NCBI GenBank assembly: GCA_045808425.1
Contig: JBJMFM010000352.1
Coordinates: 15,735-79,734, forward strand
Direction: 5' to 3'
Source of the DNA: JAFAQB01 sp045808425
GTDB lineage: Archaea; Thermoproteota; Nitrososphaeria; Nitrososphaerales; Nitrososphaeraceae
DNA length: 64,000 nt
The translations under genes and the position numbers were made by a program. Positions 1 through 8,612 of this stretch are shown piece after piece. How positions within the stretch are numbered: position 1 is the stretch's first letter; each line of letters starts with the position of its first letter. Below the pieces are notes generated by a model. That model saw only the letters and a program-made list of their open reading frames with translations. It ran no database searches and had not been told where the DNA came from.

Positions 1-18
1 GTCTGAAAAAATGCAAAT

Positions 19-1143
19 ATGAGTAGCTGGGAAAAGATAAGGAAGGAATTTCCTGTTACTAAAAGCTATACTTATTTGGCAAATGCAGCTATTTCACCTA
101 TACCGATACCAGTAGTTGAAGCAACTTTAAGGTTTTATGACGGTATGCTAAATCACGGGGGTACCCTATGGGAGAATTGGATGGAAGAAATGGAGCAAAC
201 AAGAGAGGTATATGCAGAGTTTATTAATGCATCTTCAGACGAAGTAGGCTTTACTCATTCTACAAGCGAGGGTATGAATATAATAGCGCATATGCTCTCC
301 GCTAAGGGCAGCGTTATATCAAACGAACTTGAATTTCCATCTTCTGTCTTACCGTGGTTAAACAGAGGCTCGGATATCCATTTTGTGAGAGCTAAAAATG
401 GAAGGATACTGAAACAGGATATTGCCGATGCCATCAATACTAAGACTAGGACTGTAGTAATAAGCCATGTACAGTATTCAACTGGATTTCGTCAAGATTT
501 GGTAGATCTCAGTGAACTAACTACAAAGTGTGGGTTGTATCTAGTTGTGAATCCAACACAATCTCTTGGCGCTTTACACTTTGACGTCAAAGACTTTTGT
601 GTTGACTTTATGGCTTCCAATGGTCATAAATGGATTCTGTCATCTTTTGGAGTTGGCACTATTTTTATAAAAAAAGAATATCTAGAAGATATTCATCAGT
701 TTCATCCGCCTTTTTTTAGTCAATTTGGACAGAAGCAACGAGAGATATTTGATAATAGTAAGATAAATATGTCTAATACCGCATCAAGGTTTGAACTTGG
801 TTCACCTCACTTTTCAAATATATTGTCATTAAAGGCAGCCATTGAATATATATCCAAAATTGGAATAACACAGATTGAAAGACGGATTCTCAGTCTCACT
901 TCATATCTAGTCGAAAAACTACATGAATTGAATCTGGAGATTATCTCGCCATTAAAAGAAGAAAAATGGAGATCCGGGATAATTGTATTTAAGATGCACA
1001 ACGTAGATGAAATTGTCAGGAAGTTGGAAAAAAGGAGAATAATTGTGTCAGCTAGAGGAGGAGGAATCAGAGTCTCACCTCATCTTTATAATAATGAAGA
1101 GGATATTGATAGGCTGGCACAAGAACTTGGAAATTTGATATAA
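19..1143 (+). CDS. Class V PLP-dependent aminotransferase (cysteine desulfurase/epimerase-like)
   Basis: The 374-residue length and fold signature fit class V aminotransferases (the NifS/isopenicillin-N-epimerase/kynureninase-like group). The PLP-binding lysine is K204 in the segment SNGHKW, followed by SSFGVGTIF. A Thr/Ser-rich cofactor loop lies near residues 79-83 (THSTS). The usual Asp that pairs with the PLP ring nitrogen, in a DGAQSLG-type motif, is Asn here (N178 in NPTQSLGA). The C-terminal SARGGGIRVSPHLYN is the conserved substrate Arg region. The start is ATG at 19; an earlier ATG at 11 stops after three codons. No iron-sulfur scaffold gene is nearby, so a desulfurase role is not supported. 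The substrate is unknown. Confidence 0.85.
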   Translation: MSSWEKIRKEFPVTKSYTYLANAAISPIPIPVVEATLRFYDGMLNHGGTLWENWMEEMEQTREVYAEFINASSDEVGFTHSTSEGMNIIAHMLSAKGSVISNELEFPSSVLPWLNRGSDIHFVRAKNGRILKQDIADAINTKTRTVVISHVQYSTGFRQDLVDLSELTTKCGLYLVVNPTQSLGALHFDVKDFCVDFMASNGHKWILSSFGVGTIFIKKEYLEDIHQFHPPFFSQFGQKQREIFDNSKINMSNTASRFELGSPHFSNILSLKAAIEYISKIGITQIERRILSLTSYLVEKLHELNLEIISPLKEEKWRSGIIVFKMHNVDEIVRKLEKRRIIVSARGGGIRVSPHLYNNEEDIDRLAQELGNLI

Positions 1144-1260
1144 TTGTTTAACTGATCCAAGCAAGTCCTAGCATTTAATGGCACAAAATAATTTTTTTCA
1201 AAAAAAGTACTGCTTAGATAATGCTAATTTTTTGTAATAGTTTGCTTGTTTGCTGTGCTA

Positions 1261-1968
1261 TTATAGATTAGTTATGCAGCTATATCTGCTTAGCACCTTT
1301 CTATGATATTTGTAATCCGGATCTTCCATATTGACCAATTCCCAGAATCTTTTTGAGTGGTTAAGCTCTTTGAGATGCATTAACTCATGAATAATTACAT
1401 AGTCTATTATCTCAGAAGGAAGGGCTGCTAGAAATAAATTAAAGTTTAGATTCTTATTCTTGGAGCAGCTACCCCATCTTGACTTTTGACTCTTTATTAA
1501 GACTCTATTATACCCAAGATCTAGTTCACTAGAGATTCGAGGAAGACGCTCAAATATTATTTTAGAAGTTTGACCTTTATACCATGTTCTGATAGCTTCT
1601 CTATATTTACGCCTGTCTCTGACATGAAATGTTATTAACTTGAGGTTATCTGAAATGACGTTAAATGGAATTTTATCTTTTACTATTTGCAGTTTATAGA
1701 TGGACCCAAGAAAAGCAATTGAATCTTCATTGATAATACTTTCTTGTCCAAATTTGTCGACAAACCTTCCATAATATTTATAGATTTTGAAAATCCAATT
1801 CTTTCTAGTATGTATGAATCTTATTATATTTTGAACTTCATAGTTAGCCGGAACAACAACATGTATTCCATAGATATTTGCTTCTAGTCGTACACTTTTT
1901 GATCTTGTACTTCTTTTAATTTTTATATTTAAAATTTGACCATTAGAAAGACTTACAGGTACAGACAC
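1261..1968 (-). CDS. YgjP/SprT-like M48-type zinc metalloprotease (DUF45)
   Basis: This 235-residue protein carries the zinc-protease motif HELMH at residues 194-198 with a third metal ligand at H204 (ELNHSKRFW). It is preceded by the RWGSCS segment (164-169) that is typical of the YgjP family. The N-terminal half is a beta-rich extension, as in other members of COG1451. There is no signal peptide, so it is probably cytoplasmic. In other prokaryotes the family often sits near restriction systems; here the neighbours are unrelated. The cellular substrate is not known. Confidence 0.85.
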   Translation of the reverse strand: MSVPVSLSNGQILNIKIKRSTRSKSVRLEANIYGIHVVVPANYEVQNIIRFIHTRKNWIFKIYKYYGRFVDKFGQESIINEDSIAFLGSIYKLQIVKDKIPFNVISDNLKLITFHVRDRRKYREAIRTWYKGQTSKIIFERLPRISSELDLGYNRVLIKSQKSRWGSCSKNKNLNFNLFLAALPSEIIDYVIIHELMHLKELNHSKRFWELVNMEDPDYKYHRKVLSRYSCITNL

Positions 1969-2308
1969 ACTTTAACAAAGAACTCCATTTCACATTAGTT
2001 TTAAGAGCTTTGCTGGAATATATATAACGGGGCTTGTTTTTGTATAGAATTCATGTTTAACTTATTGTACGATATCCATTCTAAATAAAACAACAAAGAA
2101 AATGAAGGGAAAGCGTGTCATACTTCGAGTTTTAATCTTTACAGGGTTAGAGTTTTCTATGACTGGATATTATCGTACTCATATAGATAAAAATGCACAT
2201 TTTTTACATACTTTGCCGTATTTTACCCTTTTTATTTTTGTGTATTGAAATTTGTGCGTATTAGCAAGACAAGAGATTATGTATGTTCTGATATATTGTG
2301 ATGGATAC
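1969..2308. other. Intergenic, 340 bp
   Basis: No coding region or RNA gene was recognised. It holds the upstream region of the minus-strand protease gene and the end of the downstream membrane-protein gene. The stretch is AT-rich with several TATA-like runs that cannot be assigned reliably. Confidence 0.4.
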
Positions 2309-2797
2309 CTATGAAAAAATAGATGGTAAAATCCAGCTGCTAAAGAATATAATTGCCGTTGCCTTAAACACTTTACCTGTTATCATAACTATTATAAAAT
2401 TTTTCAAATTATATCTTTTCGCTCCTGCAATCATTGGTACGATATCTCCGACTATAGGGATCCACGGAGAAAAAAATATAATTAGCCATCCGTATCTTTC
2501 CAACAAGGCACCGCTCGTATCTTCGTATTTTTTGCGAGGTTTTTTGTGAAGAATTTTTAAGAACTTGTTCCCACTAAAACCTATGTAATAAGCTATAAAC
2601 CCGCCTACTATCGAGCTGATTGTCAATACTGCAAATACAATAAGCTTGTCTTTACCAGCTAATAGTAACGCTGATATTGTTAATTCTGTAGGGATAGGGA
2701 TTATTGAGGATAGCATTCCATTTAAGAATAACCCTATAAGACCGTATTTTACGAAAAATGAGTTATGCACTATGGATTCAATAATGTCATAAACCAT
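2309..2797 (-). CDS. VTT-domain (DedA/YqaA-like) membrane protein
   Basis: This is a 162-residue integral membrane protein of the VTT/SNARE-associated family. An N-terminal hydrophobic stretch contains the re-entrant-type motif SSIIPIPTELTI (about residues 29-41). It is followed by a GGFIAYYIGFSGNKF segment and a second SPWIPIVGDIVPMIAGA re-entrant-like loop (about 109-125), then a final transmembrane helix. Homologues are implicated in lipid scrambling and proton-coupled membrane homeostasis. The precise role here is unknown. It appears monocistronic. Confidence 0.8.
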   Translation of the reverse strand: MVYDIIESIVHNSFFVKYGLIGLFLNGMLSSIIPIPTELTISALLLAGKDKLIVFAVLTISSIVGGFIAYYIGFSGNKFLKILHKKPRKKYEDTSGALLERYGWLIIFFSPWIPIVGDIVPMIAGAKRYNLKNFIIVMITGKVFKATAIIFFSSWILPSIFS

Positions 2798-3324
2798 CGG
2801 TGTTAAGATGTCGGTAAAGCTTTATCTACTTACTTATTCTCTTAATAGTGTAGCATATGACAGTAGCTAGGGTTCCATGAAGTTCAAATTTAATGCCATA
2901 TTTGTCTTTTAGTTTTCTCTTAAACGAGTGATGGACTTGTTTTATCATGTTACGTATCAATTAACATGGTGGACACTAAGTTTTATAATTGAGAATATCT
3001 CTATTAAGGTTCTTCCACACTCTTACATTAGTAATAATTTGCAAATTATACGCGCACTGTACTTTAGCCGCAATATCGTTAAATGTGGATCCTACACAGA
3101 TCTATAAATCAAATATTAGCGGATTTTCAACTTCTGCTAAAGCCACCATATCATTGACTGGTTTAGTTTTAGTATAACTACATCGGCTAGAATTGAGAAT
3201 GCAATGAAGAGAGAAACAATATTTGATATGCGATTGTAGATAAAAAATGAGAGCTAAAAATTACTCCATGACATATCATCTATTTTTCTTGATACAATTA
3301 AGCATTCATGTAATACTCTACTGA
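2798..3324. other. Intergenic, about 530 bp with possible decayed reading frame
   Basis: No intact gene was recognised. On the minus strand, from about 3182 down to 2989, one frame reads as plausible protein (VNDMVALAEVENPLIFDL, then a stop, then more than 40 further codons). This could be a decayed gene, but no family was recognised, so it is not annotated as a pseudogene. Confidence 0.3.
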
Positions 3325-4104
3325 TTAAACAGCCTTCATTTTTCTGAATGAAAATGTCCCCAATAGTCCTAATGCTATTGTAGCTGCAAACAGTATGCTG
3401 ATATCTTCTGCATATGTATGTCTTGATGTTAGCATCATGGCGTTTCTTAGTGCATCCACTGCATAGGTCACCGGATTCACGGTTGTTAGAAATGAAAGCC
3501 ATTCAGGAAGATTCTTTAGTGGAAAAAGCGCTCCGCTTAGAAAGAAAAGTGGAAATACCACGAAGCTGACTATAAGCTGAAACCCCTCTAAACTCTCAAT
3601 ATAACTACCCATAGTAAGTCCAACTGATGTGAGCGCAAATGAAAGAAGTAGAACAACTGCAACTATTTGAATTATGGAATAAGCATTGAATTGGATTCCT
3701 ATTGGTCCTCCCACTAGTAGAAGTATGGATATTTGAACTAATGAAGTAGTCATACCGCCGAACGTTTTACCTACGAAGATAGTTTCTCTACTAACAGGAG
3801 CAACCATTACACTTTTTAGAAAATCAAATTTCCTATCCCAAATTATGTAGGAGCCAAAGAAGACTGAAGTGAATATGACTGACATGCTGATTATACCTGG
3901 AAAAATGAATATTTGATAATCTACTCCGACAGAAGGGTTAGCAGATCCTAAACCTGAACCTATGACAAAAAGCCAAAGTAACGGCGTGAAAATAGAAGCA
4001 ATTAATCTACTTCTTTCTCTCAAAAATACTTTGAATTCTCTAAGCCATACGGCGTATAGTGCACTCAGAATCAGTTTTAAATTCCGATATCTGCTAAGTT
4101 CCAT
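3325..4104 (-). CDS. ABC-2 type transporter permease (DrrB/NodJ-like), orphan
   Basis: This is a 259-residue polytopic protein with about six membrane segments. The N-terminal amphipathic part (WLREFKVFLRERSRL) leads into TPLLWLFVIGSGLG, and residues 160-175 contain the typical SLEGFQLIVSFVVFPLFFLSG region followed by LFPLKNLPEWL. This is the ABC-2 permease signature of drug, lipid or polysaccharide exporters. Such permeases need an ATPase subunit that is normally encoded just upstream. Nothing with a Walker A motif lies within several kb here, so the partner must be elsewhere or lost. Confidence 0.85.
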   Translation of the reverse strand: MELSRYRNLKLILSALYAVWLREFKVFLRERSRLIASIFTPLLWLFVIGSGLGSANPSVGVDYQIFIFPGIISMSVIFTSVFFGSYIIWDRKFDFLKSVMVAPVSRETIFVGKTFGGMTTSLVQISILLLVGGPIGIQFNAYSIIQIVAVVLLLSFALTSVGLTMGSYIESLEGFQLIVSFVVFPLFFLSGALFPLKNLPEWLSFLTTVNPVTYAVDALRNAMMLTSRHTYAEDISILFAATIALGLLGTFSFRKMKAV

Positions 4105-4764
4105 GATTCCTTGCTGTAATGGTTCAACTCACTTGATGTATCTTGTCATATGGCTTGATTCTCTATTGGTACCAGGATCATGAGCCAATTTTGCTATGTT
4201 ATTTGTGGACCCTGATGGGAATTTCGCTTCATTTTGTGCTCCTGCTTTTATAGCGCAGGAGGTGATTTCACACAGTTGTATTTTAATTCCGGCTATGCAA
4301 TCATTATTCCGTGAATTTTCGCATAGCAATTCAAATTGTACAATGATAATAATCATTATCTCGTATTGTTTTGAAGCATACACAAGTTAAAAATGCTTTG
4401 GACTCGGCGATAAATAATTTCTGCGGAAAATTCGGTTTTAAATCTTTATTGCGTATGGTTAATAGTGTTAATGATGATCTAGTGTATTGTCTAAACTTAC
4501 TTTTTTCACGTTATTACGATATTATAATCTCCTAATGATCTTAGCTAAACGATCGTGCGGTTCCGTAAGAGATTAGTCTAACAGAGTAAAAAACATTTAC
4601 TGCTCCACTTATTATAACGAAGGTGGTAGCTACTGAATGGCAACTGTCTGAATGCAACGATAATACAGAACTTTGTTATAAAGGCTTGAGAACTCAAAAA
4701 GTAGAAGAGAATTGTAGAAGAGAATTTAGAAAGGATTAAATTTCATAGAAGTTGATTGATTCCG
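4105..4764. other. Intergenic, about 660 bp
   Basis: No gene was recognised with confidence. Open frames exist on both strands between 4129 and 4390, but neither shows a known motif or a membrane or signal pattern. No ABC ATPase remnant was found despite the adjacent ABC-2 permease. From 4700 on the region presumably holds the promoter of the secreted-protein gene. Confidence 0.35.
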
Positions 4765-5070
4765 ATGTTTAAACAATATACAAGGATGGCGACGTTGCAG
4801 GTTACTATTGCAATACTACTTGTGGCATCCATTAGTGCAGTCTCTGTTCAACTTGGACAAAAAGCACTAGCCCAAAATGCTAGCAGCGCTACCAATAGGA
4901 CAGGTGAAGCTGCAGGCCCTCAACAGCTTACAACAACGGGACCGCTTAGTGGCACAAACCTGTCGAGTTCTCCAAGTGCTGTAGGTGGCGGCAACATAAC
5001 AAGCCCAGGTACTTCTGGCACAGCTAGTAGTGGGAATATGACCACGCCAAGCTATAATGCGCCCAAATAA
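4765..5070 (+). CDS. Small secreted Ser/Thr/Asn-rich protein
   Basis: The protein is about 101 residues long. A basic N-terminus and hydrophobic stretch (LQVTIAILLVASISAVSV) end in the cleavage-like site ALAQ|N, a signal type repeated in other small proteins of this window. The mature part is low-complexity, rich in Ser, Thr, Gly and Asn, with several N-glycosylation sequons (NAS, NRT, NLS, NIT, NMT). It is probably exported and possibly part of the cell-surface layer. ATG at 4765 was chosen; a TTG nine bases earlier is possible. The function is unknown. Confidence 0.65.
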   Translation: MFKQYTRMATLQVTIAILLVASISAVSVQLGQKALAQNASSATNRTGEAAGPQQLTTTGPLSGTNLSSSPSAVGGGNITSPGTSGTASSGNMTTPSYNAPK

Positions 5071-5369
5071 AGAGATCTTATGAGAGATTCATAAACAACA
5101 GATAACCCTACACTTTTTTTAATTACCTGTATCTGGGGGTTACTGCGGTCTCAACATAACTAATATGCTGTTATACATAAAAAACAACTAATAATAAGGA
5201 CTTGCTGTCATGTATGGTTAAGACCCTATGATCGAGAAGTTCGACTAGCATCGTTTGCTTTTTTGACCTCTTCTATAGGGGACGATAATGATTGACCTGT
5301 GCAGCTTTGAATTCTGCTATTAGAGATATATTTATATAAAAAAAGATCTGTCATTCTAACGCATTATTG

Positions 5370-5780
5370 CTATGGCGTCCTTATAATCAGATCAAGTTTT
5401 TGAAGGATTCCCAGATAAGTATCCATAAGATCCGCTTTTTGCTTCTGGATTGCCAAGTCGGTTTCATCCCGTATTTCAGAAGCGAGCATCAAAATTTTGT
5501 CTTGAATTATAAACCGGGCTGGACGTATCTCAACCTGCACACGCTCAGAAGTAGGTGTTACAGGAGACTGTTTATCCTGCATTGTATTGGAATTAGAATG
5601 GTTTGATATACTTTGTTTATTTCTACAATTAACGCAGATAATATTCTCCTTGAATCTAACTTGAACGCCTCCGCACTCACTGCATGGCTCACTAATAAGC
5701 GATCCGCCTTTTAGAAGCAGTGCAGCCGCATTTTTTATATCTGAGGATTTGTCAGATACATCCTTTGATTCTGCTGACAT
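5370..5780 (-). CDS. Sjogren/scleroderma autoantigen p27-type zinc protein
   Basis: This 136-residue protein begins with an acidic helix and the segment IKNAAALLLKGGSLISEPC. A zinc knuckle of the form CxxCGGVQVRFKENIICVNC (about residues 33-52) follows. Together these are the hallmark of the archaeal and eukaryotic autoantigen p27 family (COG1645). The C-terminal half is a predicted coiled helix (AQKADLMDTYLGILQKLDLI-like). The family function is unproven in archaea. The start is ATG at 5780. It is probably monocistronic. Confidence 0.8.
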   Translation of the reverse strand: MSAESKDVSDKSSDIKNAAALLLKGGSLISEPCSECGGVQVRFKENIICVNCRNKQSISNHSNSNTMQDKQSPVTPTSERVQVEIRPARFIIQDKILMLASEIRDETDLAIQKQKADLMDTYLGILQKLDLIIRTP

Positions 5781-5941
5781 AATATTGCTCCCTATTTTGT
5801 GGGTAATATTTCTATAAGTTTGTTTTTATTAACTGATTAAGGGTGTAACAATTGATACTAGTTTTTTCTACAGAATAACAAGTTAGAGCTCAAGCTTATC
5901 GTTAAGATCGAGATCATAAAACTTTGATATTAAATGAGAAC

Positions 5942-6349
5942 CTATAATCGGCTTCCCATCAGAATCACTTCACATTGTTCACAAACCTTACTGTCTATAT
6001 TTGATTCAATACTATGATGGACATCGCATATGATAAATGTGTATCGCATATAGTTGCACAGCTGCACGAATTTTGCCATAGTACTAGGCGTATATGCCTT
6101 GTTAGCCGCTAGATCTCTGGCGATATCATCAACCATACGCTTTACTTCTTCGACTGCCCCAAGCTTGGCGGCTAACTGGGCATCTCCTCTGGTGCCCCTT
6201 ACGTAGTTACTTATAGCTGCCTGGGTGACACCAAGCACCTTAGCAACGTCTTCCTCCTTGAGATGGAATTCCTTAATGAGTTTCCTAGCCAATATTGACC
6301 TGATGGCAGGTATTAACGATTTGGCCTCAATTTCAGAAGGTAATAACAT
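5942..6349 (-). CDS. HTH (XRE/COG2522-type) transcriptional regulator
   Basis: This is a 135-residue protein with an N-terminal helix-turn-helix at about residues 30-55, where HLKEEDVAKVLGVTQAAISN matches the Cro/XRE-type fold. It is followed by a helical region and a C-terminal pair of cysteines (CEQCEVIL), which with the nearby CDVHH may bind a metal. The arrangement resembles the COG2522 archaeal regulators. A palindrome or operator could not be assigned. It lies between two other minus-strand genes with gaps over 150 bp. Confidence 0.8.
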   Translation of the reverse strand: MLLPSEIEAKSLIPAIRSILARKLIKEFHLKEEDVAKVLGVTQAAISNYVRGTRGDAQLAAKLGAVEEVKRMVDDIARDLAANKAYTPSTMAKFVQLCNYMRYTFIICDVHHSIESNIDSKVCEQCEVILMGSRL

Positions 6350-6527
6350 TAGCCCTGACTAAATTCTTTTACTATCATATATAAAGATTCTTAGTCGAAT
6401 ATGATATAATTAATAGCGGGTCTGCAGGCTAGTTAGTATCATCTATATACTTTTGGAACATTTGTTTAATTGCAAAGATCGCAAGCTACTTCCAGGATGA
6501 TATAAAAAATGAACTACATTCATACAA

Positions 6528-6986
6528 TTACGGCGAGGGCTTTTCTTCTCTTGGCGTCGAGTTAGTAGAGAATGACCGTGCTACTGAAGCAATAGATCCA
6601 ATCAAAATCATAGGTCCTTTTCTCATCAGTGCATTTGTAGTTTTACCCATATATCTAATAGTATTACCATCACTGTTTGGACTTGTCCTTTGTCTTCTCC
6701 TGACATGACCATATAATGTATTTAAGTTAGAAAAAATCCATTTCTGACCAGACGGTGCGTATTCATATGATCCAATATAAGTGTTCTTGTAATCGTACTC
6801 TTTTCTTGTATTCTCATCGGACAGAAGTTTATAGGCTTCTACAATCTGCACGAATTTTTGTTTTGATTCTTCAGAGTTTTTGTTTTTATCTGGATGATAT
6901 TTTAAGGCTAGCTCCCTGAAGGATCGCCTTATTTCCGCAGCGGAAGCAGTTGTACTCACGCGTAGTATGCTATACGGGTCTGTCAC
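6528..6986 (-). CDS. J-domain protein (DnaJ-like)
   Basis: Residues 3-66 form a canonical J domain: DPYSILRVSTTASAAEIRRSF, then helix II LALKYHPD with the HPD tripeptide at 31-33, then the FVQIVEAYKLLSDENTRKEYD helix. The remaining 85 residues lack the Gly/Phe-rich, zinc-finger and substrate-binding parts of DnaJ. A hydrophobic stretch near 124-135 could be membrane-associated. It is therefore a J-domain co-chaperone of type C that would stimulate an Hsp70. No dnaK lies nearby. The start codon is GTG. Confidence 0.85.
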   Translation of the reverse strand: MTDPYSILRVSTTASAAEIRRSFRELALKYHPDKNKNSEESKQKFVQIVEAYKLLSDENTRKEYDYKNTYIGSYEYAPSGQKWIFSNLNTLYGHVRRRQRTSPNSDGNTIRYMGKTTNALMRKGPMILIGSIASVARSFSTNSTPREEKPSP

Positions 6987-7093
6987 TTTACTATATACTA
7001 TAAAGAATAAACAATATAAACGTGTTTTGTGACTCTCACCTTCTATTCTTCAGTTTAAAATTGCTTGTATTTTTTCCCACTTTATTATATAGT

Positions 7094-7435
7094 TCAAGGC
7101 CGCTTCTTCCATGCAAAGATCAAGAAAGCAAACGGTATGATCATTATCACAGTTGCAATAAGAATAGGTTGCATAATTACCGGATCAATAGGTTTCCCTG
7201 CTGCGATATATAGGGGAAACGGATAAACGCCAGCAGTAAAAAACCAGAGTGCAACAAATAAAGCTATGAATGGAGAGGTGCGTTTAAGAAACCTATATGG
7301 CGGTTTTTTGATTCTCGTGCATTTTATGCAACTGCCCTTTTCTTGTACAAAGCAGGATGAACATACTAGTCTATTGCAGTATCCACATGTAAGAGTCCCG
7401 AACCTTGATCCGCAAACCTGACAATTGCTTGTCAA
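7094..7435 (-). CDS. Zinc-finger protein with two transmembrane helices
   Basis: The 113-residue protein has an N-terminal Cys cluster (CxxC at residues 5-8, CGYC near 17-20, CSSC near 25-28, CIKC near 36-39), a B-box or LIM-like spacing that suggests two zinc ions. Two hydrophobic helices at about 54-72 and 87-109 follow, ending in a basic tail AWKKRP. The combination suggests a membrane-tethered zinc domain facing the cytoplasm. The family function is unknown. The start is TTG at 7435; no ATG precedes the first Cys pair in frame. Confidence 0.65.
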   Translation of the reverse strand: MTSNCQVCGSRFGTLTCGYCNRLVCSSCFVQEKGSCIKCTRIKKPPYRFLKRTSPFIALFVALWFFTAGVYPFPLYIAAGKPIDPVIMQPILIATVIMIIPFAFLIFAWKKRP

Positions 7436-7628
7436 TAATATAACTTAGTATAAACCATCTATTTGTGTTTGCAAAAGTTGATCCTATATGGATCTTATAA
7501 TACAGGACCATTATCGATTGGATGTGGACGTATGGCGAGACAGATCTAAAGAATAGTTTTAGAAAATACTGTATACGTACTGGTTATCGTGCTATCAACA
7601 AAAAAAGAAAAAGCCCTTTATCTACTTC

Positions 7629-8222
7629 TTACAGGTGTATGAGGCTACCTTGTTCTCCAGTATGTGGTGATTGGCCTACGAATTTCCTTCTAAAGTGTCC
7701 AGATGGCCTCTTTGAGAGAAGCTCTATAAACCATGCTTCATGCTCAATTTCTTCTTGCATGATTTTTTGTGCAATGTCATATGTTCTAGGATCTTTGCCA
7801 GCAGTCATATCGCAAACTTCTCCCCATGATTTGATCGCACATTGCTCTGCTTCCAATAATACTTTCAATATTGAGGTGAGGTCCTCCCAGTTGTCTGGAA
7901 GATATGCATCAGGACAGCCGGCTTGGTCTGCAAACTTTCTAATGTCCCTTGGTAGACTACCTCCTAATTCATATAGTCGAGGGACCATTGCTTCAAAATG
8001 ATTCCTGTCTTCAATACGCGCGTCCTCAACTATTTCTTTAACTCCCTCACCTTCAAGCCCAGTACAATGCATTCTTAGAATTGTATAATAGTAGTATGTT
8101 GTAAATTCTGCTCCAACTCCTTTGGTAATTAATTCTTTTAGCCTTTCTATATTGACACCGTTCTTCTCTAAAACTTCCAAGGCAACAATTTTTGGGACTG
8201 TTCCTTTTGTATCGTTTGCCAT
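7629..8222 (-). CDS. Dps-like ferritin-family protein (DPSL)
   Basis: This is a 197-residue four-helix ferritin-like protein. Di-metal ligands can be placed at E39 (GVGAEFTTYYYY), D72/H75 (EDRNH), E126 and E158/H161 (EEIEH). C128 and C137 lie on the third helix, near the metal site, which is the pattern described for archaeal Dps-like 'thioferritins' acting in peroxide detoxification and iron storage. An extra Cys is C103 (GCPDAYLP). It is expected to form a dodecamer that oxidises Fe(II) with peroxide. ATG start; monocistronic with a 390-bp upstream gap. Confidence 0.85.
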   Translation of the reverse strand: MANDTKGTVPKIVALEVLEKNGVNIERLKELITKGVGAEFTTYYYYTILRMHCTGLEGEGVKEIVEDARIEDRNHFEAMVPRLYELGGSLPRDIRKFADQAGCPDAYLPDNWEDLTSILKVLLEAEQCAIKSWGEVCDMTAGKDPRTYDIAQKIMQEEIEHEAWFIELLSKRPSGHFRRKFVGQSPHTGEQGSLIHL

Positions 8223-8612
8223 GATGAAAAGACAATGACAAGAGTATAAAAGGCTTTTTCAAGTTTCGAAACTCATTAAATGTGTATATATCTATGTTTC
8301 AAACTATCTTTTAAAAATTATACAATTTCAAAGCATTCATGCTATATCTGATATATTTCTAGATACTATATTCACTGATAATCCATAATACTCAAGCTTT
8401 TGACAAGTCCAATTGTAATTGAGTTACTGATTTAAAGAGCCAGATGAATAATAATAATAAAGTTATTCAATAAGAAGCTGAGATCACATATCAAAAAGCG
8501 GGTTATCGCAGCTCATGAAATTTAATTTTTTACGAACAAGAGTGTATGGTTGATTAAGAGCTGCGTAGTCAAATGCTGTTGTTTCTGTTGCTGTGAGTTT
8601 CGACTTCAAGCC
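8223..8612. other. Intergenic, 390 bp
   Basis: This is the upstream region of the Dps-like gene and the downstream region of the UbiD-family gene. No open frame with protein-like character and no RNA gene were seen. It is strongly AT-rich. Confidence 0.4.

Noticed and set aside
19..1143. Calling the first gene a cysteine desulfurase (sufS/iscS)
   Set aside because: No Suf/Isc partner genes, and no clear catalytic-Cys loop was seen. Only the class V fold is supported.
2989..3182. Decayed minus-strand gene
   Set aside because: One frame is protein-like but has an internal stop, and no family could be recognised; too weak to annotate.
4129..4390. Open frames on both strands downstream of the secreted-protein promoter, considered as the missing ABC ATPase remnant
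   Set aside because: Neither frame has Walker A/B or signature motifs, and the composition looks like AT-rich noise.
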